Below the pieces are notes generated by a model, which was given only the letters and a program-made list of their open reading frames with translations, did no database searches and was not told where the DNA came from. The position numbers and the translations under genes were made by a program. Shown here one piece after another: positions 62,787 through 64,000 of a DNA stretch of 64,000 bases (positions are counted from its first letter, which is position 1; the number at the start of each line of letters is the position of its first letter). The DNA is from an uncultured Dehalococcoidia bacterium (lineage in GTDB: Bacteria > Chloroflexota > Dehalococcoidia > Bin125), in assembly GCA_958295515.1 (NCBI GenBank), contig CATQGW010000003.1:1-64000 (forward strand), read 5' to 3'.

Positions 62787-64000
62787 ATGAGCCAACCCTT
62801 TGCCGGCGTCCGCGTGATTGAATTTGGACAGTTCGTCGCTGTGCCGTTCTGCGGGCAGCTGCTCGCCGAGGGCGGCGCGGAGGTGATCAAGATCGAGGCG
62901 CTGGAGGGCGATCCGACGCGGCGGATTGGGCAGCTCGCGGAGCAGGAGACGCGCATTTTCATCTCGCGCAACCGCGGCAAGCGCTCGCTGCCGCTGCATC
63001 TGCGCCACCCGCGCGCGCCCGAAATCATCGACGCGCTGCTGCGCGACGCCGATGTCGCGCTGATGAACTTTCGCCCCGGCCTGGCGGAGCAGCTGGGGCT
63101 GGACGCCGACAGCCTGCGCGCGCGCTTCCCGCGGCTGATCGTCGCCGCCGTCACGCCGTTCGGGCGGCGCGGCCCCGACGCCGGGCTGGCGGGGATGGAC
63201 ATCGTGGTGCAGGCGCGCAGCGGGCTGATGGTCGCCAACGGACGCGCGAGCGACGGGCGGCCGGCCTCCGGCGATCCGGTCGCCGCCGATTACATGTGCG
63301 CGATGTCGCTGGCCTTCGGCGTCGCCTCGGCGCTGCTGCGGCGCGAGCGCAGCGGCGAGGGCGGCGCGGTTCACGCCTCGCTGATCCAGGCCGCGATGAC
63401 GCTCAACAACAACCAGATGATGCGCGTCGAATCGGCGGATGGCCCAATTCACGAGCAGGCGAAAGCGGAGCTCGCCGAGCTGCGCGCGCAGGGCGCCGAC
63501 TACGCCACGCAGCGCGCCGCGCTGCCCTATGCGCGGGCGCGCTCGATGATTGATATCTACTTCCGCACCTACGACACCGCCGACGGCTGGCTGGCCGTGG
63601 CCTGCGGCAGCCGCCGCCTGCGCCAGCGCTTCATTGAGGCGATTGGGCTGGAGGATCCGCACGCGGGCGACGACGCGCCCGATCGCCAGCAGCATTACGA
63701 GGACCTGCGCATTCGCGCCGAAGCGCGAATGCGCGAGCGCGGCACGGCGGCGTGGGAGGCGACGCTGGCCGAAGCAGGCGTGCCCGCTTCGCGGGTGCTG
63801 ACGCCGATGGAGCTGCTCGACGATCCGCAGACCGAGGCGAACCGGATGCTGCACGATCTCCAGCACCCCGAAATCGGCCCAATCCGCCTGCTCTCGCCGC
63901 CCATCGCGCTGGACGAGGACGGCTTCCAGCCCCAACAGGCAACGCCCCCCTTCGCCAGCCAAACGCGCGAAATCCTGACGGAGTTGGGCTTCGAGGAGAC
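62787..64000 (+). CDS. CaiB/BaiF family III CoA transferase, C-terminus cut by window edge
   Basis: The visible 404 residues are a class III CoA transferase. It opens with GVRVIEFGQFVAVPFCGQLL, has GAEVIKIEALEGDPTRR, DVALMNFRPGLAEQLGL, and the catalytic Asp138 in GMDIVVQARSG. The C-terminal domain shows EAGVPASRVLTPMELLDDPQ, and the frame runs to the last bases without a stop. Family members are usually about 390-410 residues, so only a few residues are missing. It moves CoA between carboxylic acids; with the thiolase-like pair and P450s it suggests fatty-acid, bile-acid or steroid-side-chain use, which is inference. Confidence 0.95.
   Translation, partial: MSQPFAGVRVIEFGQFVAVPFCGQLLAEGGAEVIKIEALEGDPTRRIGQLAEQETRIFISRNRGKRSLPLHLRHPRAPEIIDALLRDADVALMNFRPGLAEQLGLDADSLRARFPRLIVAAVTPFGRRGPDAGLAGMDIVVQARSGLMVANGRASDGRPASGDPVAADYMCAMSLAFGVASALLRRERSGEGGAVHASLIQAAMTLNNNQMMRVESADGPIHEQAKAELAELRAQGADYATQRAALPYARARSMIDIYFRTYDTADGWLAVACGSRRLRQRFIEAIGLEDPHAGDDAPDRQQHYEDLRIRAEARMRERGTAAWEATLAEAGVPASRVLTPMELLDDPQTEANRMLHDLQHPEIGPIRLLSPPIALDEDGFQPQQATPPFASQTREILTELGFEE

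Overview
This is a very GC-rich, densely packed bacterial chromosome segment with about 60 protein genes, one tRNA and several arrays of short palindromic repeats. Gene content suggests a free-living aerobic member of the Chloroflexota, possibly a Dehalococcoidia/SAR202-like lineage. The hints are a guanylate kinase with a GKD-type P-loop, the coaD/rsmD/coiled-coil neighbourhood, and a mix of lipid or steroid catabolism genes with a nickel superoxide dismutase. This placement is inference (about 60% confidence); an actinobacterial or other high-GC origin is not excluded. GTG starts and 4-base ATGA/GTGA overlaps are common, so much of the window is organised in translationally coupled operons.

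Layout. 1-10 kb: a secreted SwmB-like repeat protein (cut by the left edge), two SDR oxidoreductases, an FGE-like protein, a MetE C-terminal-like protein, nickel SOD (sodN), a drug-type ABC exporter, a thiolase-like/DUF35 pair of the kind used in CoA-ester (steroid side chain) chemistry, and a phosphodiesterase. 9.7-13.3 kb: a HigA antitoxin beside a fused HigA-HigB protein, tRNA-Arg(UCU), a secreted lytic-transglycosylase-like protein and a beta-propeller lipoprotein. 13.3-27.8 kb: an aromatic amino acid supercluster, tyrA-aroA-gmk followed by trpE-(Nudix/CMD/CMD)-CMD/CMD-trpG-trpD-trpC-trpF-trpB-CPBP-trpA-aroH-aroF. 27.8-34.6 kb: coiled-coil protein, coaD, rsmD, a GH18-like membrane protein and an HtrA protease on the minus strand; greA and lysS on the plus strand.

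34.5-42.3 kb is the most accessory-looking stretch. It holds a tandem family of five intact and one truncated small coiled-coil membrane proteins, interrupted by a NYN/PIN-like nuclease. These are followed by a 916-residue DNA methyltransferase with a possible N-terminal nuclease (type IIG-like), a membrane coiled-coil protein, a secreted protein, and an ADP-ribosylglycohydrolase behind a perfect operator-like palindrome. 42.3-51.2 kb: LLM monooxygenase, ferredoxin, a 974-residue secreted trypsin-like protein, and two closely related CYP125-like P450s that bracket a repeat array and a Panacea-type toxin-antitoxin pair. 51.2-56.5 kb: a complete assimilatory nitrate module (nirA, nasA/narB-type reductase, narK-type transporter). 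56.6-64 kb: alpha/beta hydrolase, AIM24-like protein, HTH protein, TauE/SafE permease, PriA, and a CaiB-type CoA transferase cut by the right edge.

The strongest candidates for something undescribed are the tandem coiled-coil membrane protein family beside nuclease and methyltransferase genes, the HigA-HigB fusion with a second HigA, the Panacea pair between duplicated P450s, an extracellular domain present three times in two secreted proteins, CMD/Nudix proteins embedded in the trp operon, and a REP-like element whose half-sites expand into 23-24 bp tandem arrays with a different filler at each locus.
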